DNA of 64,000 nt from Mermis nigrescens (Eukaryota; Nematoda; Enoplea; Mermithida; Mermithidae): positions 19,532,706 through 19,596,705 of the forward strand of contig JAVLUZ010000145.1 in the NCBI GenBank assembly GCA_036768485.1. Direction: 5' to 3'. The position numbers were made by a program, and so were the translations under genes. Within the stretch, counting starts at the first letter, position 1. Every line of letters begins with the position of its first letter. The notes under the pieces are model-generated. The model saw nothing but the letters and a program-made list of their open reading frames with translations, did no database searches and was not told where the DNA came from. Below are positions 11,871-23,365 of the stretch, piece by piece.

Positions 11871-12606
11871 TACTACCAAATCAAAGCGTTAGTGTTCCTT
11901 ACATTTGATATTTGCGTGAAGTTTTTGAATTTTTGCCGAAAATCTTTGCCTTTTAATTTACCAACATCCCGCCTTTTCCATTTTCTTGAAGTTTAAAATC
12001 TTTTATAATTCTCTCATAATTTAATGGTAGGTTTTAACTTTAAGTTTCTCTTGGTTTACAACTCTCGCTTAGCAAGCTCATTTTTCAAAACTTTTTCATA
12101 GTGATCAGATTAGTTGCGTTTAGTTTGGAATTGGTGGACGGTCGTTATTTTATTACTCGGCTTAAATAAACCAAGTGACTATCTTTTGATTATTTTCTTC
12201 ATCGCAAATTCAAACACCCAATTTTCAATTTGAAAATTGACCCAATTTTCAATTTGAAAATTGATCCAATTTTCAATTTGAAAATTGAAAATTGGGTGTT
12301 TTCAATTTCAAAAGTCACAACACATTGTGCTTGTGTATTGATTGAGTGAGGATTTGCAATGTGAATTCGTTGGTTAAATTTTTGTGCTTGATTATAAGTG
12401 AACTGCACATTAAGAAGAAATAACTTAATGCAGTTTTAATTTGAAAATGGATGGTGTCAATAAGGTTGTCTTGTTTAAAAAGGATAATGCTGATGTTAAG
12501 AACAATATTGTTTTCCGCGTTCTTGGACTGTTGTCATTATTGTGGCATGTTACTGATTGTGTTTACTGACTGATGTACTGAAATCACGCTAATTAAAAGT
12601 AGTGTA
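11871..12606. repeat. short palindromic triplet in gene-free DNA
   Basis: At 12218-12298 the 21-bp palindrome CAATTTTCAATTTGAAAATTG occurs three times in a row with spacing of about 30 bp, the last merging into a longer arm. The rest of the interval is AT-rich with no coding frame. Confidence 0.6.
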
Positions 12607-13368
12607 CTAGCAAAGAAAAATGCTCCGATGGAACAAAAAAGATGAATATACTTGGAATTGTGGATTATTATGGATGTAAAAGGAGGGGACTAGGAAAAAT
12701 CTACCTAAAGTCGGAAAATCTGCTAAAAATCACACTTTCTCTAAGCAACGCAAAAAATCGATGTATATTCTGCGGCCTCTAAAAAAGTGTCTTTTTTAAA
12801 TAATGTTCGAAGTTTCAGATAAGAGTGTATAAACGAAATCTATCAAGGTTACTTTTTTAAATTGCTGGCACCTGATTGATAGAAAACTAAGAGGTATTGT
12901 ATTTAAAGTTGTTTTGTTTTATGAGCATTATAGCAAGCAAAGCAGGAGCCGATTGATTAGTGCACACAATCGTTTCGGGCATGCTAGTGTATCTACATTA
13001 AGTCTGTTTCAAGTCAACTTACGTGTTTCCTACTGTTTTTAACCAACCATGTCTTAAATTGTCTTCGATGTTTGCTATTTCATTCAATTGGCTTAGAAGA
13101 CTGTTAGTTTACTTAATATCATTTCCCATAGCTACTGCATAGCTAACGTGCTGCTGTTTCAATCATTGTTATGGTTGAATATTTATTTTAATCTGTTGGC
13201 CGCAGAATATACATCGATTTTTTGCGTTGCTTAGAGAAAGTGTGATTTTTAGCAGATTTTCCGACTTTAGGTAGATTTTTCCTAGTCCCCTCCTTTTACA
13301 TCCATAATAATCCACAATTCCAAGTATATTCATCTTTTTTGTTCCATCGGAGCATTTTTCTTTGCTAG
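12607..13368. mobile_element. 762-bp element with 171-bp inverted repeats, TA TSD
   Basis: Left arm 12607-12777 and right arm 13198-13368 are equal in length and nearly perfect inverted repeats, beginning CTAGCAAAGAAAAATGCTCC. TA precedes (12605-12606) and follows (13369-13370), as in Tc1/mariner-type insertions. The 420-bp middle has no open frame, so it is a non-autonomous element. Confidence 0.88.
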
Positions 13369-13518
13369 TATGTATATATACATATGTACATTCATACGTC
13401 TTATGTGCACATGTGCAGGTCGGCTTCGGCGATCGTCATTAGATCAGACACGCGCGAGGGGCTTTGCTGGTCTAGACCAGACGTGCACGGGGCAAGGGAT
13501 TTGGGGGTCCTGTCTGAC

Positions 13519-13761
13519 CATAGGTGGGTGCCACTAAAGTTCTGGGGAAGAAGGGGGGCAAGGTTTTTTCAAAGGTCAAAAGTGGCTTTAAAAATTGTAT
13601 TATGGCGAAAAACACAATTTTTTAACGTTTCTCATCGAGCAATATCCATTGGCATCAAATGATTGCGAAAAAAACAAAGAAAAATCTCAAAAATTCCATT
13701 CTGGGGGTATTTTGGTTTCTAGAGGGTTCATATCCCCTCAAACTCACCCACGCCCAGGTTT
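13519..13761 (+). mobile_element. family A hAT-like MITE, copy 4
   Basis: CATAGGTGGGTGCC to CACGCCCAGGTTT with the family core. TSD TGTCTGAC (13511-13518) / TGCCTGAC (13762-13769), 7 of 8. Confidence 0.82.
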
Positions 13762-14600
13762 TGCCTGACCTTCCCGCCCAAAAAAACTAAAAAATGAAAA
13801 ATTTTGTGGGGAAAATGAAGTAGAATGAAGGACAAAAACGAATGAAAAATTAAAATTTTCTTGAAAAATGCTTCAAATTGATCGGAAACTGTATAATAAC
13901 GTACGTAGTTTTAACCGTATTTTAGCGCTTATACCAGTTTTCGATGTCATTTTGGCGTAAAAAATCTTTATTTTTCACCGCCCTCTCATCGCCCATGCAT
14001 TGCACCTAGTGAGGCCAATGGAAAAGTAGGAAAAATTTTTCTTAGGAAAATGAATTAAAACAAGGGAAAGAAATGGATGTCGTTAATTTTTTAAAGAAAA
14101 AATATTTGAAATTGCCCGGGAACTGCGGGATAACGAGGTTTCAACGCTATTCCAGCATTTATTACTAGTCTTTGGTCCTAAGAAAAGCACCGTGCTACAC
14201 ATGCTTCTGTTGCACTGGTCGTTATCCAGAACTGATCTTTGGAAAAAAAGCAAAATTTGTTTATTTTTACAATTCACTTGTTTTTAGGGTTTCGATAGGG
14301 TAATTAATTATAATGTCCCACACGAATTTTACACTTTCTAATGCTACAAAAGCGTAAAATATAAGAATTTTCGATTTGGATTGGCATTTTTTACAGAAAA
14401 AATTGATTTTTAGCCAAAAAATTACCCTACGATGCACCCAATAGCCAAATTTGTTATATAAAATGAGCTATGGTAATTAGAGCACAGTGAAGATGGCAAA
14501 GTTGCACAGCACAATGCAGATAAGGTTTTGGAATGCCCCTTCTATGATTAGGAAAGTTTTCTGGTGAGTCATTCGTAATATCCTGTAAATATCGTTTCAC
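13762..14600. other. gene-free AT-rich stretch
   Basis: Contains degraded hAT-like debris but no coding frame or clear element borders. Confidence 0.4.
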
Positions 14601-14870
14601 CCTCTTGGGTTTCCACGATTTTGCAAACTAGGGTTCGCTTGCCAATTCAGGGGGATGCCCGCCTTACCCGGGTGAAGACGATAATACGCAGGACACAATG
14701 TTGGTTTTATGCATGGGCAGGGGAACACCGCAAGTACAAGTTTATTTTCTGCTGGGACGGTTTCGCTCTTAGGATGAGCTCGGGTACGCCAGTACTGCTC
14801 ATTGAGCCTAACCCCAGTGAGACTCAACGTTTCGGGCCTGTTACCGCTTTTCTCTATTGGGTTTAGGAAA
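14600..14870. other. GC-rich island of unknown nature
   Basis: Open on both strands: + 14621-14866 and - 14932-14597, neither with recognisable motifs. Composition differs from the flanks (CCCGCCTTACCCGGG, GAGCTCGGGTACGCC). It adjoins the Tc1-like element and TRIM-like pair and may be part of another inserted element. Confidence 0.35.
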
Positions 14871-14960
14871 GAGAATTGTAAGATCTGTTTCACGCAACTT
14901 CGGTCATAAGTTTTAAAACTCTCTCCGAACAATAAGCTGACAGATTGCGATTATAGCATT

Positions 14961-15185
14961 TGTAATGGGGGCGCCGCCTCCCACCGTTACGTGAGCAAAA
15001 TTTTACCCGCACCGGTTTCCCGGATCTTCCGCTCTGATTCGCGTGTGTAGTACTAATCGACTACTCGGGCTCTTGCTCACAACTGCGCAAAGTATTGAAT
15101 AATATCGAGAATCAATGAAACATCAACGTCACGGGTTAAACTTCAAAATATAAATTTCTAGCCGTGTAGTAGCACTCCTGCTACA
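14961..15185. repeat. left LTR-like direct repeat
   Basis: 225 bp, TG..CA ended, with GC-rich first half (GGTTTCCCGGATCTTCCGC) and AT-rich second half (ATTGAATAATAT). Nearly identical to 15254-15479. Confidence 0.75.
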
Positions 15186-15253
15186 CTCCTCCCCCTCTAG
15201 GAGAAAGCGTAAGCGCAGACAACTCCAGAGAACGTACTCTGGGACCTCCAATA

Positions 15254-15479
15254 TGTAACGGGGGCGCCGCCTCCCACCGTTGCGTGAGCAAAATTTTACC
15301 CGCACCGGGTTTCCCGGATCTTCCGCTCTGATTCGCGTGTGTAGTACTAATCGACTACTCGGGCTCTTGCTCACAACCGCGCAAAGTATTGAATAATATT
15401 GAGAATCAATGAAACATCAACGTCACGGGTTAAACTTCAAAATAGGCATTTCTAGCCGTGTAGTAGCACTCCTGCTACA
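15254..15479. repeat. right LTR-like direct repeat
   Basis: 226 bp partner of the left repeat. Differences are few point changes plus one G inserted in the CACCGGGTTTCCC run. Confidence 0.75.
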
Positions 15480-16195
15480 CTTTGATCTGATATATAATTA
15501 TCGCAACCCTCGGATTACTGCCGTTGAAAATGCTTAGAATTTATGCAAGAAGTTAAGGTGAATGATAATTGATCACTGCTAGACACGAATTTGCAACACG
15601 GAAAATTCGGAGCGAGTGACAGCCGTGTCCTGAATTTTGGGATAATTCAAATATTCCGGATTCATTCGAAAATGTGATATTTCATTATTTCAACGATTCT
15701 CAAGTCACGTTTCAATTGAAGAGAACCGGTAAGGTAACCATCGTTGACAATACATTTAAAATAAAAACAACAAACAAAACAATAAATGCGCCGGCGAGGA
15801 CAAGTGCGGAATGAAACCGTCGCACGGGCAATGTATAACCGATAAAACAGAAAGGTGCTCGTCGAATGCCAATCACTATTTTTAAACACACGTATTTATA
15901 CTGGCTATACAGTAATAGTAGAAGATGAGGTTCTGACGCCGTTGGAAATTAACGCCTGCTAATCATAGCGGCCAAGATATAATAATAGAGCAATCAACAA
16001 ATGTTGAACTCGTAACCAATGATTAAGTAGACACTGTTAACTGTTCCGGCAAAGGACTACTTCTGATGGATATGCCCAAGTAGTCACTCGCACTAGGTAC
16101 CTTACCATCCGTACCGTCAGGAGTACTTAGTCTTGCTAAACGGATGACCTCGTTTTCGTAATCAGGATCGACTACACACGTTAGCGCGCTGGGAG

Positions 16196-16411
16196 CACAC
16201 CTGGGCGTGTGGAGGTATGCACACCCGAGAAACCAAAATACCCCCAGAATTCAATTTTTGAAATTTTTTTCGTTGTTTCCGCAATTTTTTGATGCCAATG
16301 GATAGTGCTTGATGAGAAACGTCGAAAAATTGTGTTTTGTACGCCATACAACCATTTTTTGACCTTTGAAAAATCTTGCACCCCCAGAATTTCTCTTACT
16401 GCCCACGTGTG
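16196..16411 (-). mobile_element. family A hAT-like MITE, copy 5
   Basis: CACACCTGGGCGTG to CTGCCCACGTGTG. TSD GCTGGGAG (16188-16195) / GCGGGGAG (16412-16419), 7 of 8. Confidence 0.85.
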
Positions 16412-16470
16412 GCGGGGAGTCAACTTCCCCCGAAAACCCGGTGGGCCAGTAAAAATAATTGATAGATCAC

Positions 16471-18477
16471 TAGTGTTGTAAAAGATAAGGATTTTTTGCA
16501 AGATAAAAGATAAAGATAAAGTTGAAATTTTAAAATTTAAAAGATAAAGATAAAGATAAAGATAATGATAAAAAATTAAGAAAGATAAAGATAAATATAG
16601 TTTGCAAGATAAAGGATCCAAAAAGATAAAGATAAAGATAAAGTGTAAATATGGTCGCCTGGACCTATAGTCTGGTTCATTTAACTTTGAGGTTTTTAAA
16701 AAGTTTGAAGCGGTTACAATAGTGTTTTAATTGGGTACCACATAATTCAAATGTGAAGCTGAACCCTGTTCCGTCGGGGGTGTCTTCGCTCTGAGGGCAG
16801 GCCAAAGTGCCGAAGCCGGGGTTCACCAAGTAGGACCTATTAATGTGAACATCCTCAACCCTGTTTCCGGCAAAATTTCTCCCAATCAAGGGGGTTTACG
16901 GGGCTCGAAAACGGGGTACCCCACTATTCAAATATGTACATGGATAAAGTTTTGCCTGGAAACGGGGTTGGGTTGTTGACCCTAATGGTACCTACTTGCG
17001 AATACCCGGTTCCGTCACTTTGGACCACTCCTAGGGCAGAGAAACCCCTGAATGAATCGGGGTCAGTTACATATATGAATAATGAGCTACTAAGTTACCT
17101 AGTCCCTAAACCCCCATTCTATGGGTAACATTTTGCCGAAAACGGGGTTGGGAGTCTTGAATCTGATGGGCTCTACTTACGGAACCCCGGTTCCGGCAAT
17201 TTGGACTACCCCCAGGGCGGAGAAACCACCGACGGAGCCGGGGTCAGCTACATATATGATTAATGGGGTACCCTGTTTCCGAGCCCCTAAACCCCTCTTC
17301 AGTGGGAGAAAATTGGCTAGAAACGAGGTTGGGGTGTTCAGCCTGATGGGCCCAACTTGGGGAACCCCGCTTCCAGCCCTTTGGACCACCCCCAGGGCGG
17401 AGAAACCCCGACGGAACGGGGGTCAGCTTTACATATAAATAATGGGGTACCCGTTTCCGAGCCCCTAAACTCCCCTTCATTGGGGGAACGGGGTTAGGGG
17501 TGTTGACCCTTATGGACCCTACTCGGGGAACCGCGGATCCTGCACTTTGGACCACCCCAGGGCGGAGAAACCACCGATGGAACCGGGATCAGCTTCACAT
17601 ATGAATAATGGGGTACCCCGTTTCCGAGCCCCTTCCCCTTCATTGGGAGAAAATTTACTGGAAACGGGGTTGGAGTATTCAAATTAATAGCTCCTACTTG
17701 GCGAACCCTGGTCCTCCACTTTGGACCACTCCCAGGGCAAGAAACCCCCGACGGAACCGAGTTCAGCTTCTCATTTGAATTATGTGGTACCCCGTTTCCA
17801 AGCCCCTAAACCCCCCAGAGTGGGAGAAATTTTGCTGGAAATGAGGTTGGGGGTGTTCACATTAATGGGTCCTAGGGAACCCCACTTCCGCCACTTTAGG
17901 CCACCTCAGGGCGGATAAAATCCCGACGAAACCGGGATCAGCTTCACGATTGAATAATGGGGTACCCCGTATCCGAGCCCCTAAACTCCACTTCAGTGGG
18001 TGAAATTTTGCTGGAAACGGGTTTGGGTGTGTTGACCCTGATGGGCCCTACTTGAGGAACCCCGTTTCCGGCACTTTTGATTACCCTCAGAGCGGAGAAA
18101 GCCCCAACGGAACTGTGTGCAAAATACTATAACTACGTTTCCGTATTTTGCCCATCGTTTCTGTTTCCATTTCCATTTCCGGATTTTACCCACACCCTCG
18201 ATATACAAGCATTAGGTTGGGTCGCACTTCGTAGGGTTTGAACAATCGTTTTCTTTTCTTGTATTACAGTAAAACTTGAATCCGTCCAAATGTATTTCAC
18301 GGATTACGTGCTAACTTATGTACATACTTTATCTTTTTAAGCAAGATAAATTCCTGTCAAAAAGATAAAGATTAAGATGGCCTGTGATTTTCCGAAAAGA
18401 TAGAACAAAGAAATCGTCAAGATAAAGAAAGATATCTTTATCTTGCTAAAAAGATAAAGATATCTTTTACAACACTA
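16471..18477. mobile_element. 2.0-kb non-autonomous hAT carrying a minisatellite
   Basis: Inverted termini TAGTGTTGTAAAAGATA and TATCTTTTACAACACTA, with exact 8-bp TSD TAGATCAC (16463-16470, 18478-18485). Subterminal zones are rich in GATAAAGATAAA. The centre is a GC-rich tandem array, preceded by one end of a family E2 element (CTATAGTCTGGTTCATTTAAC at 16671). There is no transposase; the open frames across the array come from its repeat structure. Confidence 0.88.
16730..18110. repeat. GC-rich ~174-bp minisatellite, about 8 units
   Basis: Each unit has GGGGTACCCCGTTTCCGAGC, CCCCTAAACCCC, GAGAAATTTTGCTGGAAACG, GTTGACCCTNATGGGCCC, a TTTGGACCACCCCCAGGGCG box, then GACGGAACCGGGGTCAGCTT. Unit starts at about 16912, 17088, 17267, 17444, 17611, 17786 and 17959. 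Contained inside the hAT element. Confidence 0.85.
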
Positions 18478-18485
18478 TAGATCAC

Positions 18486-19300
18486 TCGAGTGCAGTATCG
18501 TATCTTCGGAATTTTTGGCCAGGTCTGAACAACCCTGACCCTGCAGAATTTGGCTGCATTGAATGCATGATCGATTACTCTATAAAGTAAAATGTAGCCT
18601 ACTCTTCAGTTTAAATTAAATTTGATCTCGTTAATTTCTCATGTTAGAATATCTAACTTCGTTTACCTGGCCTCTTACAATCACAGCGTAAAAGCGGGCT
18701 AAAATAGAACGGGCGAAACTCCGTTTCGGATTAAGTACAATCGCAGTGTAAAGCAGAAACTACCTCGAAATTTACTCAAAATCCCATTGACAAAAACGAC
18801 GTATGAACAGAGAAAAGACGTCAAACGCGGTCAAAAAGCCAGTCGCGTTATTTTTTAATAATAGCACGAAAGAAATGACGCTTTACAAACAACGACACAA
18901 TTTAAAATGCTTTATACCGAGCGTCAACTTGTTGAAATTTTAATTTTTTATAGAGATTTCAGATTTTGCGCTTCTTTGTGTACTACGTTAAAAAGTTCTA
19001 AACGATTGCCTGATTTTAAAAAAAGATTGAAAGCGTAAAAATTGTTGCCAAAATCGCATTGTAAACCGAGACATTTTAAACCTAATCGCGTTGGTTTAAC
19101 GGCTCGCGCCTATATGCGTGAGAATTTTCGCAAGAAAACTTATCATATAATAACGAGAGCGGAGGATAAACGTCATGAATGATTAATAATCATTTTTTGA
19201 ACACAAATCACGGATTTTTTGGGCGGGGGCGGGGCTTTTTTCTCAACGACGAATAGGTGAACGAGACCGACTCGCGGATCTGCGGATTACGGTAGACAAA
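18486..19300. other. gene-free stretch
   Basis: No coding frame or element border identified. Confidence 0.4.
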
Positions 19301-19660
19301 AAATTAAAAAATCGAATTTAAATCAATTAAAAAATTATCGATTAAAAACCTAAATAATTGGATTTAAATTAATTTAATTAAATAATTGGATTTAAATTAA
19401 TTTAATTAAAAAATTATAAATTGAACACTTCAAAAATTGGATTTACATCAATTTCACTTTAAAATAATTATTTATCAGAAGATCGAAAAATTGCACTTCA
19501 ATTAATTTAATTTAACAATAATTATTGGATAGAAAATTTTAAAAATTGAATTCAAATGAATTTAATTCAATAATAATTATTAATTTAAAAATAAAAATTG
19601 GATTTGAATTATTTCAATTTAAAAAATTATCCATTTAAAATTAAAATAACGAACAATGAT
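19300..19660. repeat. AT-only degenerate tandem repeat
   Basis: Repeats of AATTGGATTTAAATTAATTT with varying spacers, unit about 50-60 bp. 19660-20290 is likewise AT-rich with no gene. Confidence 0.5.
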
Positions 19661-20299
19661 GCAGTTTAAACCACGTGATAGAGGAAAAAATAAACGTATA
19701 GAGGGTGATTAAAAAAATGCGTCTTATGCTAGAAACTCGTTTGAATTTCTGTTGAACTAGGCAGAGTATGTAAGTAAAAAAACATGTGCAAAGCATAACA
19801 TAATTATTATTTATGACATTAAAGAATAGATTTTTTACAGTGATAAATTAATTATTATCATTACTACAGTAATTGACTATTATTATCGGATTAATTACTA
19901 ATATTAATTATATAATTATAATTATAACTGTCATTGATAGATGATTCTCGCTACTAACAATTTAAATTGAACAAAAAATATTCATTACGTAAATGATATT
20001 ACCGTTTAACTCAGTCCGAAAATATTCCAAACTATGTTTTTTCGCCTATATAATACGGTTACTCAGCTTGTTTTTTTATTAAATATTAAATAATATATCC
20101 GAGTATTCATAAAAAAAGAAAAGTAAGGTGAACTTTGTATCAACATCGACTGCTTGTTTTATTTTCGAAAAAGTTAGTTGTTAAGTCTTTTGTTATGCAT
20201 TGAAAATTCGCTATACTTACTATAGACCTTTTTTCTTTCAATTCAAAAACATTTCAGCTGTTTAGTTAATCTAATTCTGAAAAATATGGCATTGGCGGG

Positions 20300-20982
20300 C
20301 ATAGGTGAGCAGCACCAAAATTGTGGGAGGGGTGTGAAAGATTTTTCAAAGGTCAAAAATGGTCTTAAAAATTGTGGTATGGTATGCATAGATGGGCGGC
20401 ACCAAAATTCCGGGGGAGTAGGATTTTTCAAAGATCAAAAATGGCCTTAAAACTGGTGGTATGGCGAAAAAACACCATTTTCAACGTTTCTCATCGAGCA
20501 CTATCCATTGGCATCAAAAAATTGCGGAAAAACAAAAAATTTCGAAAATTGAATTCTGGGGGTATTTTGGTTTCTCGGGAAAGGGGATGCATACCCCCAA
20601 AAACCCTCACGCTCAGGTGTGGTGGTATGGCGAAAAAACACCATTTTCAACGTTTCTCATCAAGCACTATCCATTGGCATCAAAAAATTGCGAAAAAAAC
20701 AAAAAAATTTCAAAAATTGAATTCTGGGGTGGTATTTTGGTTTCTGAGGGGATTTTGTTTCTCGAAGGGGGCTGCATACCCCCGAACCCCTCACGCCCAG
20801 GTGTGGTGGTATGGCCAAAAACACTATTTTTCAACGTTTCTCATCGCGCACTATCCACTAGCACCAAAAAATTGTAAAAAACATAAGAAATTATCAAAAT
20901 TTGAATTCTGGGGGAGGGGTATTTTGGTTTCTGGGGGGAAATGGATTCGGTCTCCTGAGGGTGCATACCCCCACGTCCAGAC
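20300..20982 (+). mobile_element. family A cluster with ~180-bp tandem units
   Basis: A truncated 5' part of a family A element (20300-20386) is followed by a second start (CATAGATGGGCGGC at 20387). After that the 3' two-thirds of the element, from TGGTGGTATGGC to the GCATACCCCC..CAGGTGTG end, occurs three times head-to-tail with about 180-bp spacing. The long open frames over it are translations of the repeat. Confidence 0.75.
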
Positions 20983-21106
20983 GTTTTTAGTGCTTTTGAC
21001 CTCAAAAAATGAGGCAAAAAAACGTTCCATCAGCACAAAATCGCCGGGCAGTACCTGTCCGGCTGACCCTTCAGGGTAAACGATAACCCCCTCACCACCC
21101 ACGTGC
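20983..21106 (-). mobile_element. family C fragment
   Basis: Shares TTTTGACCTC..AATGAGGCAAAAAA, AAAATCGCCGG, CAGTACCTGTCCGGCTGACC and CCCTCACC..GTGCATGTA with copies at 32.9 and 38.7 kb. Truncated. Confidence 0.55.
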
Positions 21107-21231
21107 ATGTATACGTAGGGATATGCACCCTACAGAAAGCCGAATAACCCCAGAATTTATTTTTTACATTTTTTTTCGCCATACCATTAGTTTTTGACCT
21201 TTGAAAAATCTTGCACTCCTCCAAACAGAAG
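21107..21231 (-). mobile_element. family A fragment
   Basis: Contains GGGATATGCACCC, CCCCAGAATT, CGCCATACCA and GACCTTTGAAAAATCTTGCA in the family A order. Both ends and the middle have been lost. Confidence 0.65.
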
Positions 21232-21714
21232 TACAGAACCGCCGCATTGGAAAGCACAACCGCCGCACACTTACTTTACAACCCCCGCATAGTTCATATA
21301 TCGCTATACAGTTTGTAAGCTTACGTGTTCTTCAGGGGTTGACCCTCCAGAACGACTACTGACCCCCCGCAATATGGCTACAATCCTCAGAATTTTCGAT
21401 TCGTCTCAAAATTGTAAAAAAATGCGCCTTTTCAGCTCATTTTCGGCTCAAAAGTGCCGAATTTCCAGCGCTTGAACGTACAACCAATGGACAAAGGCCC
21501 AAATTCTTGAAATTTTAGAGAAAATTCAACGGAATTTTTAAAGAGGGTACTTCAATGGAATTTTTTGGGGATTCAACGATCTAATTTTCATCATATGTAT
21601 GTACGCACATAGAACCGTTACATATTTATAGTCTATATTTAACGAAACCTTGCGCATGGATTACAATTTTCAAAATAATGTATATTTAACTACGAAGCAG
21701 TCAGCGTTTTTTGT

Positions 21715-22450
21715 GCAAGCTCCGTTTGTACATGTACAAAGATGGTCCCTCAAAGTCTTTGTACATTTTGTACAAGCAAATTTTTGTATACTATAATATG
21801 GTACAGTAGCGATTTTAGTGTGGTAAAAACAGTTGTTCGACTTTTGGTAGTGTATTTTAGCTTATTTCTGGGTCTCTAAGGGCAAAAATCACTAAGAATC
21901 GTCTTGGAACGAACGGCGCGAAGCGCCAAAAATCTGAATTTTTTCTTTTGAAATGCAAATTATACCATTTTGAAAATTTGTAGGACAAACAGTTACTCAT
22001 TTCGGCGCGAAGCGCCGAAAATTCTTAGGAATTTTACACCTTTTTACAGTTTTTGTCTTCCAAAAATCTTTGTACATTTTGTACACATTAATTTTTCGGG
22101 TACTATAATATGGTACAGTAGCGATTTTAGTGCGGAAAAACAGTTTTTCGACTTTTGGTAGTGTATTTTAGCTTATTTCTGGGTCTCTAGAGGCAAAAAT
22201 CACTAAGAATCGTCTTAAAACGGCGCGAAGCGCCGAAAAATTCGAATTTTTTCTTTCGAAATGCAATTTCCGCCATTATAAAGTTATACAGAACACACAA
22301 TTACTCATTTCGGCGCTGAGCGCCGATAATTTTTGCGAATTTCAGACCTTTTTTACAATTTTTCTCTTCCCAAATATCTTTGTACATGTACAAAGACGGT
22401 CCCGAAAAAGCCTTTGTACATCGGGAAAAATCTTTGCCGAGTACAAAAAG
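21715..22450. repeat. ~310-bp direct duplication with GGCGCGAAGCGCC motifs
   Basis: The block TATAATATGGTACAGTAGCG..TTCTGGGTCTCTA..ACTAAGAATCGTCTT occurs at about 21788 and 22098. Each unit carries GGCGCGAAGCGCC-type palindromes (21916, 22004, 22220, 22310). The block is bordered by TTTGTACATGTACAAAG at 21725 and 22379, so it is probably one element. Confidence 0.6.
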
Positions 22451-22832
22451 CACTACTAGGAAGGCGATTTAAACATAAGCAGCAATCACGATAATGTACA
22501 CAGCAATCGATAAGCATAAAAACTTTTACGTTGTAGTTTTATTACCGCAGACTGGCTGAAAACAACCTTTTTGGCCATATTATTGAACGCTAAAAATTGA
22601 TTTTCACGCACAAGGTTTCGCAAAAGAGGCTGCAGTAGTATGCGCGTTATTGCTATATCAACATGAAAAGATTTTGCTATGAGAGAAATCTCTATTATGC
22701 ATATATAATTCCCAAATTCGTTTTGATGCGTTTCTTAGTCGGTCATTTATTATTGCTAAAAACGACTTTCACCTAATTTTGCTTAATTAAACGATAACCG
22801 AAGCACAAATTATATGTTTTACATGTATTTAC

Positions 22833-23053
22833 CATAGGTGGGCGGCACCAAAGTTCTGGGGGCAAGATTTTCTCAAAAGTCAAAAAATGGCCTTAAAAAT
22901 GGTGATATGGCGAAAAAACACCATTTTTCAACGTTCCTCATCGAGAACTATCCATTGGCATCAAAAAATAGCGAAAAAAGAAATTTTTCAAAAATTGAAT
23001 TCTGAGGGGGTATTTTGGTTTCTGGGGGATGCATACCCCCACGCCCAGGTATG
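22833..23053 (+). mobile_element. family A hAT-like MITE, copy 8
   Basis: CATAGGTGGGCGGC to CACGCCCAGGTATG with exact 8-bp TSD GTATTTAC (22825-22832, 23054-23061). Confidence 0.9.
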
Positions 23054-23365
23054 GTATTTACGCCTGATCTAAGACATATTTCTTGTTTTATCGCAATCGC
23101 GGCGCTTATGAACTATACGGCGGTTGTGAATTATATAGCGGTTATGCATCTCAATCAACGTACGAAGCCTAAATACTGATGTACGGTAAAACCCGTAGGG
23201 TTGATGTTACGTCGATCGCGCTTATGAGTCTAAAACCAGTCATTTTTGGCGGAAAAACCTTATTTCTGATAACTGATTAATTGAAGCTATTCCTTTGCGT
23301 GTCAGTTGTCGGACTAGGCCTATAGGAGAGCATTTGAAATGTTTTACGCTCTTACATATAACCTA

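Larger units (their letters stand above)
14961..15479. mobile_element. TRIM-like element: two ~225-bp LTRs
   Basis: LTRs 14961-15185 and 15254-15479 are near-identical, start TGTAAYGGGGGCGCCGCC and end ..CTCCTGCTACA (TG..CA). Only 68 bp lie between them, including the hairpin CCAGAG..CTCTGG. Flanking CATT / CTTT is a likely 4-bp target duplication. There is no coding sequence, primer-binding site or polypurine tract I can identify, so it fits a terminal-repeat retrotransposon in miniature. The orientation is unknown. Confidence 0.72.
14879..15569 (-). mobile_element. family E Tc1-like MITE, split by an LTR pair
   Basis: Left end AGATCTGTTTCACGCAACTTCG and right part CTTAGAATTTATGC..GAAGTTAAGGTGAAT match the reverse of the intact copy at 50.64 kb. 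The match is broken at AGCATT and resumes at GATCTGATATATA, exactly where the LTR-flanked element begins and ends. Confidence 0.7.

Noticed and set aside
17121..17682. Several 60-105 codon Gly/Pro-rich frames on both strands
   Set aside because: By-products of the GC-rich 174-bp minisatellite, open in several frames because unit lengths vary.
20372..21079. 235-codon open frame on the plus strand
   Set aside because: It translates the family A tandem units (repeated FWGGILVS-type peptides); the same peptides appear wherever family A occurs, so it is a repeat by-product.
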